In this document: one piece after another, positions 46,741 through 56,246 of the stretch
How the letters are laid out: each line of letters begins with the position of its first letter
Position numbering within the stretch: the first letter of the stretch is position 1
From: Myoxocephalus aenaeus
Lineage: Eukaryota; Chordata; Actinopteri; Perciformes; Cottidae
NCBI GenBank assembly: GCA_038501785.1
Contig: JBAMJR010000066.1
Location: forward strand, 525,001 to 589,000
DNA length: 64,000 bases
Direction: 5' to 3'
Position numbers and translations under genes: made by a program
The notes under the pieces: model-generated
What the model saw: only the letters and a program-made list of their open reading frames with translations
What the model was told of the DNA's origin: nothing
Database searches by the model: none

Positions 46741-46918
46741 TTTTATAATCAAAATTGCTGAATTTGAATTTGTGCATGTCCTGTTCAAACAGAGAGGAGA
46801 CACGTGAGGTGTGCCTCACCTCAGATTGCGCAATCCCTCACAAACTGGTTAAGCGCGTGCCTTTTGCTTTCTCATTGTTTGTCACCACTGTAATATGTGA
46901 AGACACTTTTATTATATC
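46741..46918 (+). repeat. Direct repeat, right copy
   Basis: Second copy of 44393-44567, about 2.35 kb downstream. Confidence 0.8.
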
Positions 46919-47039
46919 AAGCAAACTTTATGACAGACTAAAGGTCCAGATAGTACAAAACATTAAATATAATAAAATACATACAAAAGCCCAAACAAGA
47001 TACATAGACCTACCAATGCCTTATAAATAGACTGCTGTA

Positions 47040-47348
47040 CCAATGTCTCCACAGATGGGACTGGTAGTGTGTAGTGCTGAACTTTATGTTTGATGAAACC
47101 AAGATGATTTCATTTTCAGACTCATTAACTTGACAGATAAATGTATACATAAGCTTTCTTAAAACAGTTGGGAAGGTATTAACTCCTGCAGCCACAAACA
47201 TTTCACTGGCACTCCACCATCTCAGTCTCTTCAGTAATATTCTCATGGCGTCATTATAAGCTACTTGAAGTCTCTGTAGGCTTGTTTTCTTGTAATGAGA
47301 CCACAAGTGTGCAGTGAGTTGTGTACAATCTGCTCTAAACTGTGTCAA
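47040..47348 (-). pseudogene. LINE reverse transcriptase C-terminal fragment
   Basis: The minus-strand frame contains SLQRLQVAYNDAMRILLKRL, RWWSASEMFVAAGVNTFPTV, LRKLMYTFICQVNESENEII and SHLWRHWYSSL, a C-terminal block very common in fish non-LTR retrotransposon proteins. No catalytic RT motifs are present; it is a short dead fragment. Confidence 0.6.
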
Positions 47349-47639
47349 GTAGAGTTGAGATCCCAGAAGAGCTGCCCTGAGTGAAAGGTGTATATACTGG
47401 ACTATAAGATCCGGACAAGGAACACAGAGCTTATATAACTAATGAGTATAACCTAAAAGTTGATTTTGCATTTGTGTAGTATGATTTAAGACCCAAAAGG
47501 TAATGTGTGATGTTATTTACGTGTGTGTGTGTGTGTGTGTTAACTTCTGTGTGTGTAGACGATTGAGCATCGAGTGTGTTTTGGGAAGGGATTGTTGTGT
47601 CTAAGCTCTCAGTTGTTGATACTCTGCAGGGTCACTCTG

Positions 47640-48760
47640 CTCTCGTCTGTGCATGAAGGAGAATCGGCCTTTCAGCTGAAAACCTTAACTCTGCTAAAAT
47701 ACTCTTTGCTTTATAAGAATTAATCAAGTTCCTCTTATTATAACGGAGAGTGTATTCTGTCGAGATTGTAATGAAGTGGAGCTTCTAATGAGGACCAAGA
47801 CACGTCTTGTATGAACGGAATCACTTTACTGGTGAACTGCAGTGTTACAAACTGGTCAAGTGATTTAGAACGCGCTCTTGCACCCGACATGTATATATTT
47901 TCCACGTAACGTCAATCATTGTTAGCGTCAACAAGCATGTATCGTTCTACTTTCTGTCTTCAAAGTAAAAGCACTTCCTGTTTCCATGCTCTTCACAATA
48001 AAAGTAAATCATGCAATCAAACAAGTTACAACAGAGATCAAATATATGTGTGTTAAGCTGTGGTAAAGAAGGAGGTCATTGAGCAATCAGCTGGAACCCT
48101 TAATACTGCTAAATACTCTTTGCTTTATAAGAGTTAATCAAAGTTTATCTTATTATAACGAAGAGTGTATACTGTTGAAGTCAAGTTGGGTATGTGTTAA
48201 ACTGTGATAAGGAATGATGTCATTGAGCAACTGGTAGGAGGATGAGAGGGAGTCCAGGAATGACTCAGCTCAGCTAGAAGATGAAAAGAGATGCTGGGAG
48301 CATCAAGGGGGGATTCTGCTTGGGACATGGTCTGATGTGCAAGGAAGGTCATCGTCCGGTACAAGCGGTAAAAGGACTCTGTCTCTGCTCACGGCTCAAA
48401 GGATACCGATCATGTGCAGGAATTGGATGACAGAAGTGCACATAATTCCCCCCTCCCTGCTGAAACCACAAGGATTAAAAAGGATGCTGTTTTCTGGGAC
48501 TCTGTACGGAGTTTGGAGGATTTCAGACCCGCCCAGACCGGACGGGTCATTTCCCCCCTGACTAACACCACAAAGATTCCTCCACCCAGCCTCGGCTCAG
48601 CAGGAACTTCATGTTTTATCTTATGTTATGACCAAGCGGTGATGTAATCAAATGAAGTAGATAATCACGCTGTCGCAATGCCCCTGCTATTGATCCTGTA
48701 ATAAATATATAATCTGCATTTAAAGCAAAGCAGTTCTGGAAGTTTGTCATGAAAGTAGTA
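47640..48760 (+). other. Repeated stretch, possibly LTR-like
   Basis: ACTCTTTGCTTTATAAGAAT and TTATTATAACGGAGAGTGTA (about 47700) recur as ACTCTTTGCTTTATAAGAGT and TTATTATAACGAAGAGTGTA (about 48110). GTGTTAAGCTGTGGTAAAGA and GAGGTCATTGAGCAAT (about 48050) also recur near 48195. TATAA-like boxes and an AATAAA near 48702 would suit a promoter/poly(A)-bearing LTR, but I could not find ends. Confidence 0.3.
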
Positions 48761-49230
48761 AAGTCTATGGCCTCCAAGTCGGGTGGGGTTATCAGTGGAA
48801 GCGGGGTAGACGACGGCAGTGAGACAGCCAGGCGAGTTTCCTCGACACCAGTTTAAACCTCCAACTGTCCTTGAGATCCGGACGCTTTAAACGGAGAGCT
48901 GGTAAATTATTTAAAAAAAATATATAACATATATATATATTTCCATCTTGTGGTGGAACTTCCAACAAGCTTCATCAAAATGTAGGAAAACGACTAGTTT
49001 GTTTTATAATTATTATTATTAGTTCACGACTCCCCAACATCACATCACAACATGATATGAGGCATTACATCATGTTGTGATATGATGCATCATATCGACC
49101 CCATCTTGTACTCGTGTCTCATCCTGTTTAAAGTAAAGCTCGTCTCACTATTTGCATCGACATGTCTCTTCATGTTAAAATCAGCTGTGTACATCAGCAC
49201 TGTTCTGTCTTTACTTCCTTCATATTGCAG

Positions 49231-49317
49231 GTGCAGCAGTTGGCCCACGGCCAGCAAAACTCCATCATCAGCTGCATCATGAATATCCATAACAACTATA
49301 TGAAGTCCATTTACTGA
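49231..49317 (+). CDS. Candidate isolated terminal exon, unrecognised gene
   Basis: After an acceptor (ttcatattgcag) comes an 87-bp frame, VQQLAHGQQNSIISC...MNIHNNYMKSIY-stop. The composition is unlike the repeats around it and the sequence looks protein-like, but no family was recognised and no upstream exon is visible. It could be a relic exon left by duplication, or chance. Confidence 0.25.
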   Translation: MQQLAHGQQNSIISCIMNIHNNYMKSIY

Positions 49318-49879
49318 CGACAACATTCTGCTTTAGTTGTGCAGCGGTGCACTTTGGGTAAAAAGTGCATTTTAAGTGTACGTTTTCATTACCTGGACAT
49401 CAGGAGAGTTTTTCCCGCTCTTTCTCATCACCTGAGGGAATACAGACAACGCTTAATCTCTTGGATTTCAAGAAATATCAGAATATCTTGTTAATTCTTC
49501 AGATGGCAGAGAAAGCGCTGACTGCTTTGTCTCCTCAAACCTCACTGTCATATCATTGATTCATATATTAATTGCACATAATAACGTTTGCACACTGAAA
49601 TCAGCCGAGCAGATAAATCTGTCATTATGGAGAGAAAAAAGCAAATGAGATTTCATGGATTTAAATTTAAATTTGGACAGAGCTCTAAATTCTCCTCAGC
49701 ACTCAGAGGACAAATTAATAATCAAGGGTCATAACTCTGTTATTTATGAAGAGCAGATTGTTGCTCTCTTGATTTTCTTGGTTTTGTAAAAGTGTTTGAT
49801 GGTCTTCTGGCGCCACCTGGTGGCAGACCTTCATTTTACTGCTCAGCTAAACAAACCTGATTCCACTGAGCATCACAGA

Positions 49880-51103
49880 GGCTGCGGTCGAATAGTTCAA
49901 TAATTACCTCCTAACGTCTAACCCTAAGCACTTTTCCTTAACCTCTGTGGAAAACGTCACGGGGTCAAGGAAAGATGGGAAGGAGAATTCATGAGGAGTT
50001 AGGAGAAAACAACCGCGGTGTTTGGCAAATCCGACTCCACTTTCCCTAAGCGACGTAGTTATGATGCGACGGCAGGCGCATGTTTGTGACGTCACTGTCT
50101 GCAGCGGTGAAACTACAATGTTCCGAAGATGGACTACAAAATGCGCATCTTAGATACTTCGTCCGTCTTCTTACAGTGTTGTGTCATAACGACATAAACA
50201 ACCCGGTTCATAGTATTACTTTAATAACGAGGTTGGAATAGAAATGAACGAAGGAATATGAAAGTGAAACCAACGTATTTTTCATAGAGTACAAAGCTAC
50301 TAAAATGTCTCTTTGTTCAGGTTCAAACATGCTGAATTAAATACGTTATCCCACAACGATGTGTGTCATATATGTGTGTCTCATATCCCTTTTTGTTGTT
50401 ATGGTTTATTTACATGCAGATTATAATCTGATCATAAAAATATGCAGACAACAGTTTATGAAACACCACACAACTCGTGTTGACTTGATATGTTTTATTT
50501 TAATGTGACAAAATAGTTGATTAAAAAGATGATAATCAGAAACATGACTCAGACTGAAAAGCTCGTCCAGTTTAACTCTTTCATTAAAGCTGTAACTGAA
50601 GTCAAATAAAATAAAAGAGTGAGGCTGAAGCTGCAGTTCAACACCAGAGAGAATATCAAATACGTCAGTTTGATTACTTTACAGCAGTTTGATTACTTTA
50701 CAGCAGTTTGATTACTTTACAGCAGTTTTCAGCAACGTAACGTTTGTAGTTTTCCAGCCGGTTTAACAAATTATTGAAAGTATTCCCAAGTTACAGCAAC
50801 GGTTATTTACATGATCTGCGTTTGTCGGTCATGATCGTTTGTTCTCGTGAACGGCCGAATGATACATCACTTTAAATGTTGCCGCCGCAAGGAATTGTGG
50901 GTCGGCATTATCTCCTTTCCTTTCGTAAAGGAAGGTCCAGTGGTTCCTATGCTAAAGGAGATAAATTAGGAAGCATTGAAGCTCCTTTCCTTTGCGTTTG
51001 GACAATTCGACCGGCACTTATCATGGCGACCACTTAGGTACTTCCGGGTCATTTCACTCAGTTAGGAAGGTTCCTAACCAAAAAGGACTATTCGACCGCA
51101 GCC
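49880..51103. mobile_element. DNA element with 3-bp target duplication (PIF/Harbinger-like)
   Basis: The inverted ends are GGCTGCGGTCGAATAGT and ACTATTCGACCGCAGCC. Comparison with unit 1 (CATCACAGACTCTTTGG at about 11326) shows AGA duplicated on both sides. 1224 bp, no transposase found. It contains three perfect 19-bp tandem repeats (50666-50722). Confidence 0.75.
50666..50722. repeat. Three perfect 19-bp tandem repeats
   Basis: CAGTTTGATTACTTTACAG three times, inside the element at 49880-51103. Confidence 0.95.
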
Positions 51104-51420
51104 AGACTCTTTGGCACTTAAAAACAACATCCGATGTAAACAAACGGTTGCGTAACGTCTACGTCATCAGAACGCGTCAGCTGTCCTCGTGAATGTCGCC
51201 AAATGGAACAGTTCCCGTTTTCCCATCATATCTTTTTTATATCAGTTCGTTAAAATATATATACATTTTTGTTTTACTATTTAAGGTGCTACAGAGTACT
51301 TCCCTATTTTCGTTGGGGTTTGTTGTTGACTGGGGTCCTGACGTGTAACGTGAAGGATTCTGGGAAACTGAGTTCAGGTGCTCTACTTTGTCTGCAGAAT
51401 GGACTCGTTCTTTGTTTCCT

Positions 51421-51615
51421 GCTGAGTTCTGCAAACTCAAATAGACATACGTAGTTTCAGGAGCATTGGGTTGAATTTTGTGTTTAAATCTTAAACTCAT
51501 TTTGTGTGCATCCGATTTTTCTTCACCTGTCAATCAAACGTTATGGGCGGTACTTTGACATCTTCTCATTATTGTTCTGTAAATATGTTTGAGTTTCTTC
51601 CTGTGTCTGTTTAGC
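51421..51615 (+). pseudogene. Relic of a TRIM 3' end upstream of TRIM 2b
   Basis: AEFCKLK-stop at 51421-51444 followed by the TRIM-type 3'UTR sequence; third instance of this relic. Confidence 0.6.
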
Positions 51616-52469
51616 CATGGAGGCCATCACTGAACTGAAAATTGTAAATCTTTTCATTAAATTGACAGTAATTTGTTTGGCTAAAGAAACAATTGATTTC
51701 TACTAGAAGGGCCACTTTTGCTGAACACTGTGTGTGTGTGTGCGTCTGAAAGCAAGTCATCGAGACACAATCGTTTATGGTTGCTGGAGATTCTTGTTGT
51801 TCCGGAGGAGTTTTCTCAGCTTTTACAACAGGGGAAATATTTTAATATCAACACACAAACATGTGCAGATTATATCAGGTCCAGTCATGAAGTCATGAAA
51901 TGAATATATGTGGATCTAGAAACGCTGCTTTGGATCAAGATGATATTATGAGATTAAACTCTTTTGTTGCAAATGCTTCAAAGTAGATCATTAAATATGA
52001 AAGAGAGGTATTACACAGCAAATGTAAATGTTTCATATTAGTTTAGTTTGATAACTCTTTTATCAGCCATCTGTTTTTAAGAAGTAAAAGAAAACAGAAC
52101 AAAGTGATGTTATAGAGAAATATGGAGCCATCACAAAAGCCTGAAGAGACAAGAAATATGTAACTAAATAAATCAAATGTCTTCAAACATGGAGCAGGTT
52201 TTAACCGAGTCTCCGTCTGTAAATGAGGGAACGAAGTTCACATTCACAGCGCTGCTCCTCTTCCTGGAATGAACCACAGCTTGATAAGCCCTCCCTCTTC
52301 CTCCTGCTCTCAAACACAGCGAGCTGCACCCTATCAAGGTATTTGCTTGTTCCCTCCTCTTCACAGGTCTAAAGGTCTGAGGATAAGTATAGATAACATG
52401 TTATAAAATGTGGATTTGTCATTCACTGTAGCAAGTGTTTCTGTTCAGTCACTATTACTGAGAGGTGAA

Positions 52470-54158
52470 ATGGCGGAGAAAGGAGTTCAGCTGGATCGGG
52501 AAACCTTCTCTTGTTCCATCTGTCTGGATCTACTGAAGGATCCGGTGACTACTCCCTGTGGACACAGCTACTGCATGAACTGTATTAAAAGCTTCTGGGA
52601 CGAAGAGGATGGTAAGAAACTCCACAGCTGCCCTCAGTGTAGGCAGACCTTCACACCGAGGCCTGTCCTGCTGAAAAGCACAATTTTAGCAGATTTAGTG
52701 GAGGAGCTGAAGAAGACTGGACTCCAAGCTGCTGCTGCTGATCACTGCTATGCTGGACCTGAAGATGTGGCCTGTGATGTCTGCACTGGGAGGAGACGGA
52801 AAGCCATCAAGTCCTGTCTGGTCTGTCTGGTCTCTTATTGTGAGAAACACCTCCAGCGTCATTATGATGTACCTCCATTAAAGAAACACAAGCTGGTGGA
52901 CCCGTCCAAGAAGCTCCAGGAGAACATCTGCACTCGTCACGACGAGGTGATGAAGATGTTCTGCCGTACTGATCAGCAGTGTATCTGTTACCTCTGCTCT
53001 GTGGATGAACATAAAGGCCACGACACAGTCTCAGCTGCAGCAGAAAGGACCGAGAGGCAGAGAGAGCTGGAGGGGAGTCGACTAAACATCCAGCAGAGAA
53101 TCCAGGACAGAGAGAAGGACGTGAAGCTGCTCCATCAGGAGGTGGAGGTCGTCAATCTCTCAGCTGATGAAGCGGTGAAGGACAGCGAGAAGATCTTCAC
53201 CGAGCTGATCCGTCTCATGGAGAACAGAAGCTCCCATGTGAAGCAGCAGGTCAGATCCCGGCAGAAAAGTGAAGTGAGTCGAGTCAAAGAGCTTCAGGAG
53301 AAGCTGGAGCAGGAGATCGCTGAGCTGAAGAGGAAAGACGCTGAGCTGAAGCTGCTCTCACACACAGAGGATCACAACCAGTTTCTACACAACTACCCCT
53401 CACTGTCACCACTCGGAGAATCTACAGACTCCACCGGCATCCATATCCGTCCTCTGAGCTGCTTTGAGGACGTGACGGCGGCTGTGTCAGAAGTCAGAGA
53501 TAAACTACAGGACGTCCTGAGGGACGAGTGGACAAACGTCTCACTGGCAGTGACTGAAGTGGACGTTTTACTGTCTCATTCACAAGCAGAGCCCAAGACC
53601 AGAGCTGGATTCTTAAGGTATTCACGTGAAATCACTCTGGATCCAAACACAGCACACACACAGCTGTTATTATCTGAGGGGAACAGAAAAGCAACATTAA
53701 TGAAGGAACAACAGTCTTATTCTAGTCACACAGACAGGTTCACTAGTTGGGCTCAGGTCCTGAGTAGAGAGAGTCTGACTGGACGTTGTTACTGGGAGGT
53801 GGAGTGGAGAGGAGGAAGAGTTTTTGTAGCAGTCTCATACAAGAATATCAGCAGAACAGGGATCAGTACTGAATGTCTGTTTGGATACAATGACAAATCT
53901 TGGGCGTTAGATTGTGACAAAAACAGTTTTACATTTTTGTACAACAAAATCCAAACTCCCGTCTCTGGTCCTCCGTCCTCCAGAGTAGGAGTGTACCTGG
54001 ATCACAGAGCAGGTATTCTGTCCTTCTACAGCGTCTCTGAAACCATGACTCTCCTCCACAGAGTCCAGACCACATTCACTCAGCCTCTCTATGCTGGAGT
54101 TAGGTTTTATAATTACGGCCTAAATGGAGACACTGCTGAGTTCTGTCAACTCAAATAG
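52470..54158 (+). CDS. RING/B-box/coiled-coil/PRY-SPRY TRIM protein (TRIM 2b)
   Basis: 562 aa from the ATG of MAEKGVQLDRETFSC. The RING (KSFWDEED form), B-box-like motifs and coiled coil match the other copies. The SPRY has its own loop sequences (SWAQVLS; GGRVFVAVSYKNISRTGIST; CLFGYNDKSWALDCDKNSF; GVRFYNYGLNGDTAEFCQLK). The sequence just upstream (about 52322-52461) is unrelated to that of TRIM 1 and 2a, and homology resumes at cag|TCACTATTACTGAGAGGTGA, which looks like a 5' untranslated exon border. Its 3' flank matches that of TRIM 1, so this copy is the orthologue-by-position of TRIM 1 in unit 2. Confidence 0.92.
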   Translation: MAEKGVQLDRETFSCSICLDLLKDPVTTPCGHSYCMNCIKSFWDEEDGKKLHSCPQCRQTFTPRPVLLKSTILADLVEELKKTGLQAAAADHCYAGPEDVACDVCTGRRRKAIKSCLVCLVSYCEKHLQRHYDVPPLKKHKLVDPSKKLQENICTRHDEVMKMFCRTDQQCICYLCSVDEHKGHDTVSAAAERTERQRELEGSRLNIQQRIQDREKDVKLLHQEVEVVNLSADEAVKDSEKIFTELIRLMENRSSHVKQQVRSRQKSEVSRVKELQEKLEQEIAELKRKDAELKLLSHTEDHNQFLHNYPSLSPLGESTDSTGIHIRPLSCFEDVTAAVSEVRDKLQDVLRDEWTNVSLAVTEVDVLLSHSQAEPKTRAGFLRYSREITLDPNTAHTQLLLSEGNRKATLMKEQQSYSSHTDRFTSWAQVLSRESLTGRCYWEVEWRGGRVFVAVSYKNISRTGISTECLFGYNDKSWALDCDKNSFTFLYNKIQTPVSGPPSSRVGVYLDHRAGILSFYSVSETMTLLHRVQTTFTQPLYAGVRFYNYGLNGDTAEFCQLK

Positions 54159-54839
54159 ACAGAAGTGATTTAAGGGACAGCAGGTTAAATTCTGTGTTTA
54201 TATTTGTAAACAAATTTTGTGGCCATCATTGTTCTTGAGAGCTGATTGTTCTTCACCTGTCAATCAAACATTGTGGGCGGTACTTTGACGTCTTGTCATC
54301 ATTGTTGTGTAGATGTTTGAGTTTCTTGAGGTGGCGCTCCTTCCTGTGTCTGTTTAGTCATGGAGGCTCTCACTGCTCATGGTGATCTTTGTTTACCTGA
54401 ACTCATATTTCTCTGCAGGAAAATGTAAACTTCTCTGAGCTCTAAATGTTTGATGAATATTGTTATTGATGTATTTGTTGTTGTGTCTCTTCCTCTGCAT
54501 GGGTCTTAAAGAGAGAAAGCACCAGAGCTTCTTTATCGTAGATATTTTATTCTCACCACTTTCTGTAAAGTATTCTATCTTTACATTTGTGAGACTAAAT
54601 GTTGTTGTTGTCTGAATCAACATACAAATTATGTACTATGTTGTATTATAAAAATAAAGTATCATGATCACAATCAATAAGGAAATCATGAATTATTATT
54701 TTACATAACTGAGATTCTGGTCAAACTAATTCAACAGACTTTACTGATGGGATGTGAACAAACTGAAGGTTTACATGATGAATAAAGTATTTATTGTTTC
54801 AAGAATGAACAAAGTACTTTCTTCTTTCTTCTTACCTAA

Positions 54840-55211
54840 ACAATGGCCAAAATATAAAATACGGTTACTGGCAAACATTAAAATGTGACGGCACACGTGA
54901 CGCCCACCAACGTGTCACAACTCAGTGTGACCTAGAAGTGTTGACTAACGTTGTTCGTTTGCCAGCAGGTTTAACAGATTATTGAAAGTATTTGTAAGTT
55001 ATAGCAACGGTTATTTACATGATCTGCGTTTCTCGCTCACGTTCGTTTGTTCTCGTGAACGGCCGAATGGTGCGTCACTTTAAATGTTGCCGCCGCAAGG
55101 AATTGTGGGTCGGCATTATCTCCTTTCCTTTCGTAAAGGCAGGTCCAGTGGTTCCTCTGCTAAAGGAGCTAAGTAAGGAAGCATTGAAGCTCCTTTCCTT
55201 TGCATTTAGAG
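54840..55211. mobile_element. Truncated relic of the 49880-type element, downstream of TRIM 2b
   Basis: Counterpart of 15110-15482; ends where the hAT-like element begins. Confidence 0.5.
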
Positions 55212-56129
55212 CAGTGGTTCTCAACTGGTCTGGCTCCGGGACCCACTATCATCCCTGAATGACGAGCCGCGACCCAAATCGAGGAACATTCTCAACTTCT
55301 CCAATGTATTGAATGAAAAGATGGTGCAGTTTGAACCTGAGATAGTACAGAATATGTATGCTAACACAAAAACAAGTTTAATAACCAAAACGAGCAGCTG
55401 GTGGCGATGATTGAGAGGGAACTATTCCCTTTTACACTCAATTAGCTGCATTTTAATTAAAAAACTAAAACTGCATCTTCAGGACACGAGGTATTACAAC
55501 ATATATAACAATTCAGAATCTTCAGCTATTTTTAAACAGACTCAACAGCTTTCATGCACAAACAGTCCAACAACTAAAAAGTAGTTTCAAAAAGACTGAA
55601 ATGACCTAACTTTAACTGAGAACACACACTCACCGAATCTATGACCAACACTTTACTGTGGAACACGTCACTGTGTTGAGGAGCAGCTCAAAATAAATTA
55701 AACAAAAGTGGTATTCATATATACAACATTAACTTCTCTTGTGATTACCTCATCAGTAAATACTGAAAAACATTGTGCTTTACAGAAAATTAAGCAGCAC
55801 TCAATTCTCCTCCCAACCCCAGAGTGTTTTCCTGTCATGCAGGCAGCGCCATCAGTTGTCAATGTTATATTCAGTAGGCTGTTTAATTTAATTATCCTAA
55901 AAACCCAGAGTCTCCCTCATATCAGGATGGTTTGACCCAACCTGGCCCACGCTGCTGAAAACCAGTTGAAACCAGAGCCGGCAAAATAATGACACTACGC
56001 TGCATAAAAAGTCATTTCAAAATAAAACCACAGAATAAAAAAAAAAAAAGAGATTTTTTTTTCTTTTTCTTTTTTCAGGCAAAGGTCTGCGACCCACTGA
56101 AAACGGGTCCCACCAGTTGAGAATCACTG
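55212..56129. mobile_element. hAT-like non-autonomous element (unit 2)
   Basis: Counterpart of 15483-16399 with the same CAGTGGTTCTCAACTGGT ends. It has lost a short stretch near the right end (the GCGACCCACTAGTGGATC region of unit 1) and gained a poly-A/T stretch near 56037. Confidence 0.8.
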
Positions 56130-56246
56130 ATATAGATGGTGTTTTTTCTAAAAGAGCACATCTACTCAAAATACGACCTCCGTGTAGCTCTTAGTTAACG
56201 CGGGCAAACAACTCACCGGCGCTTTGTTGTTTCCGTGGTGCTGCAG

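Larger units (their letters stand above)
44281..49857. other. Unit 2-specific spacer between TRIM 2a and TRIM 2b
   Basis: This 5.6-kb stretch is absent from unit 1 and from the region after TRIM 2b. It holds a pair of direct repeats, LINE and DNA-element fragments and a possible LTR-like stretch (listed separately). No intact gene was recognised. The frames at 44864-45271 and 48337-48561 have no recognisable motif. Confidence 0.5.
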
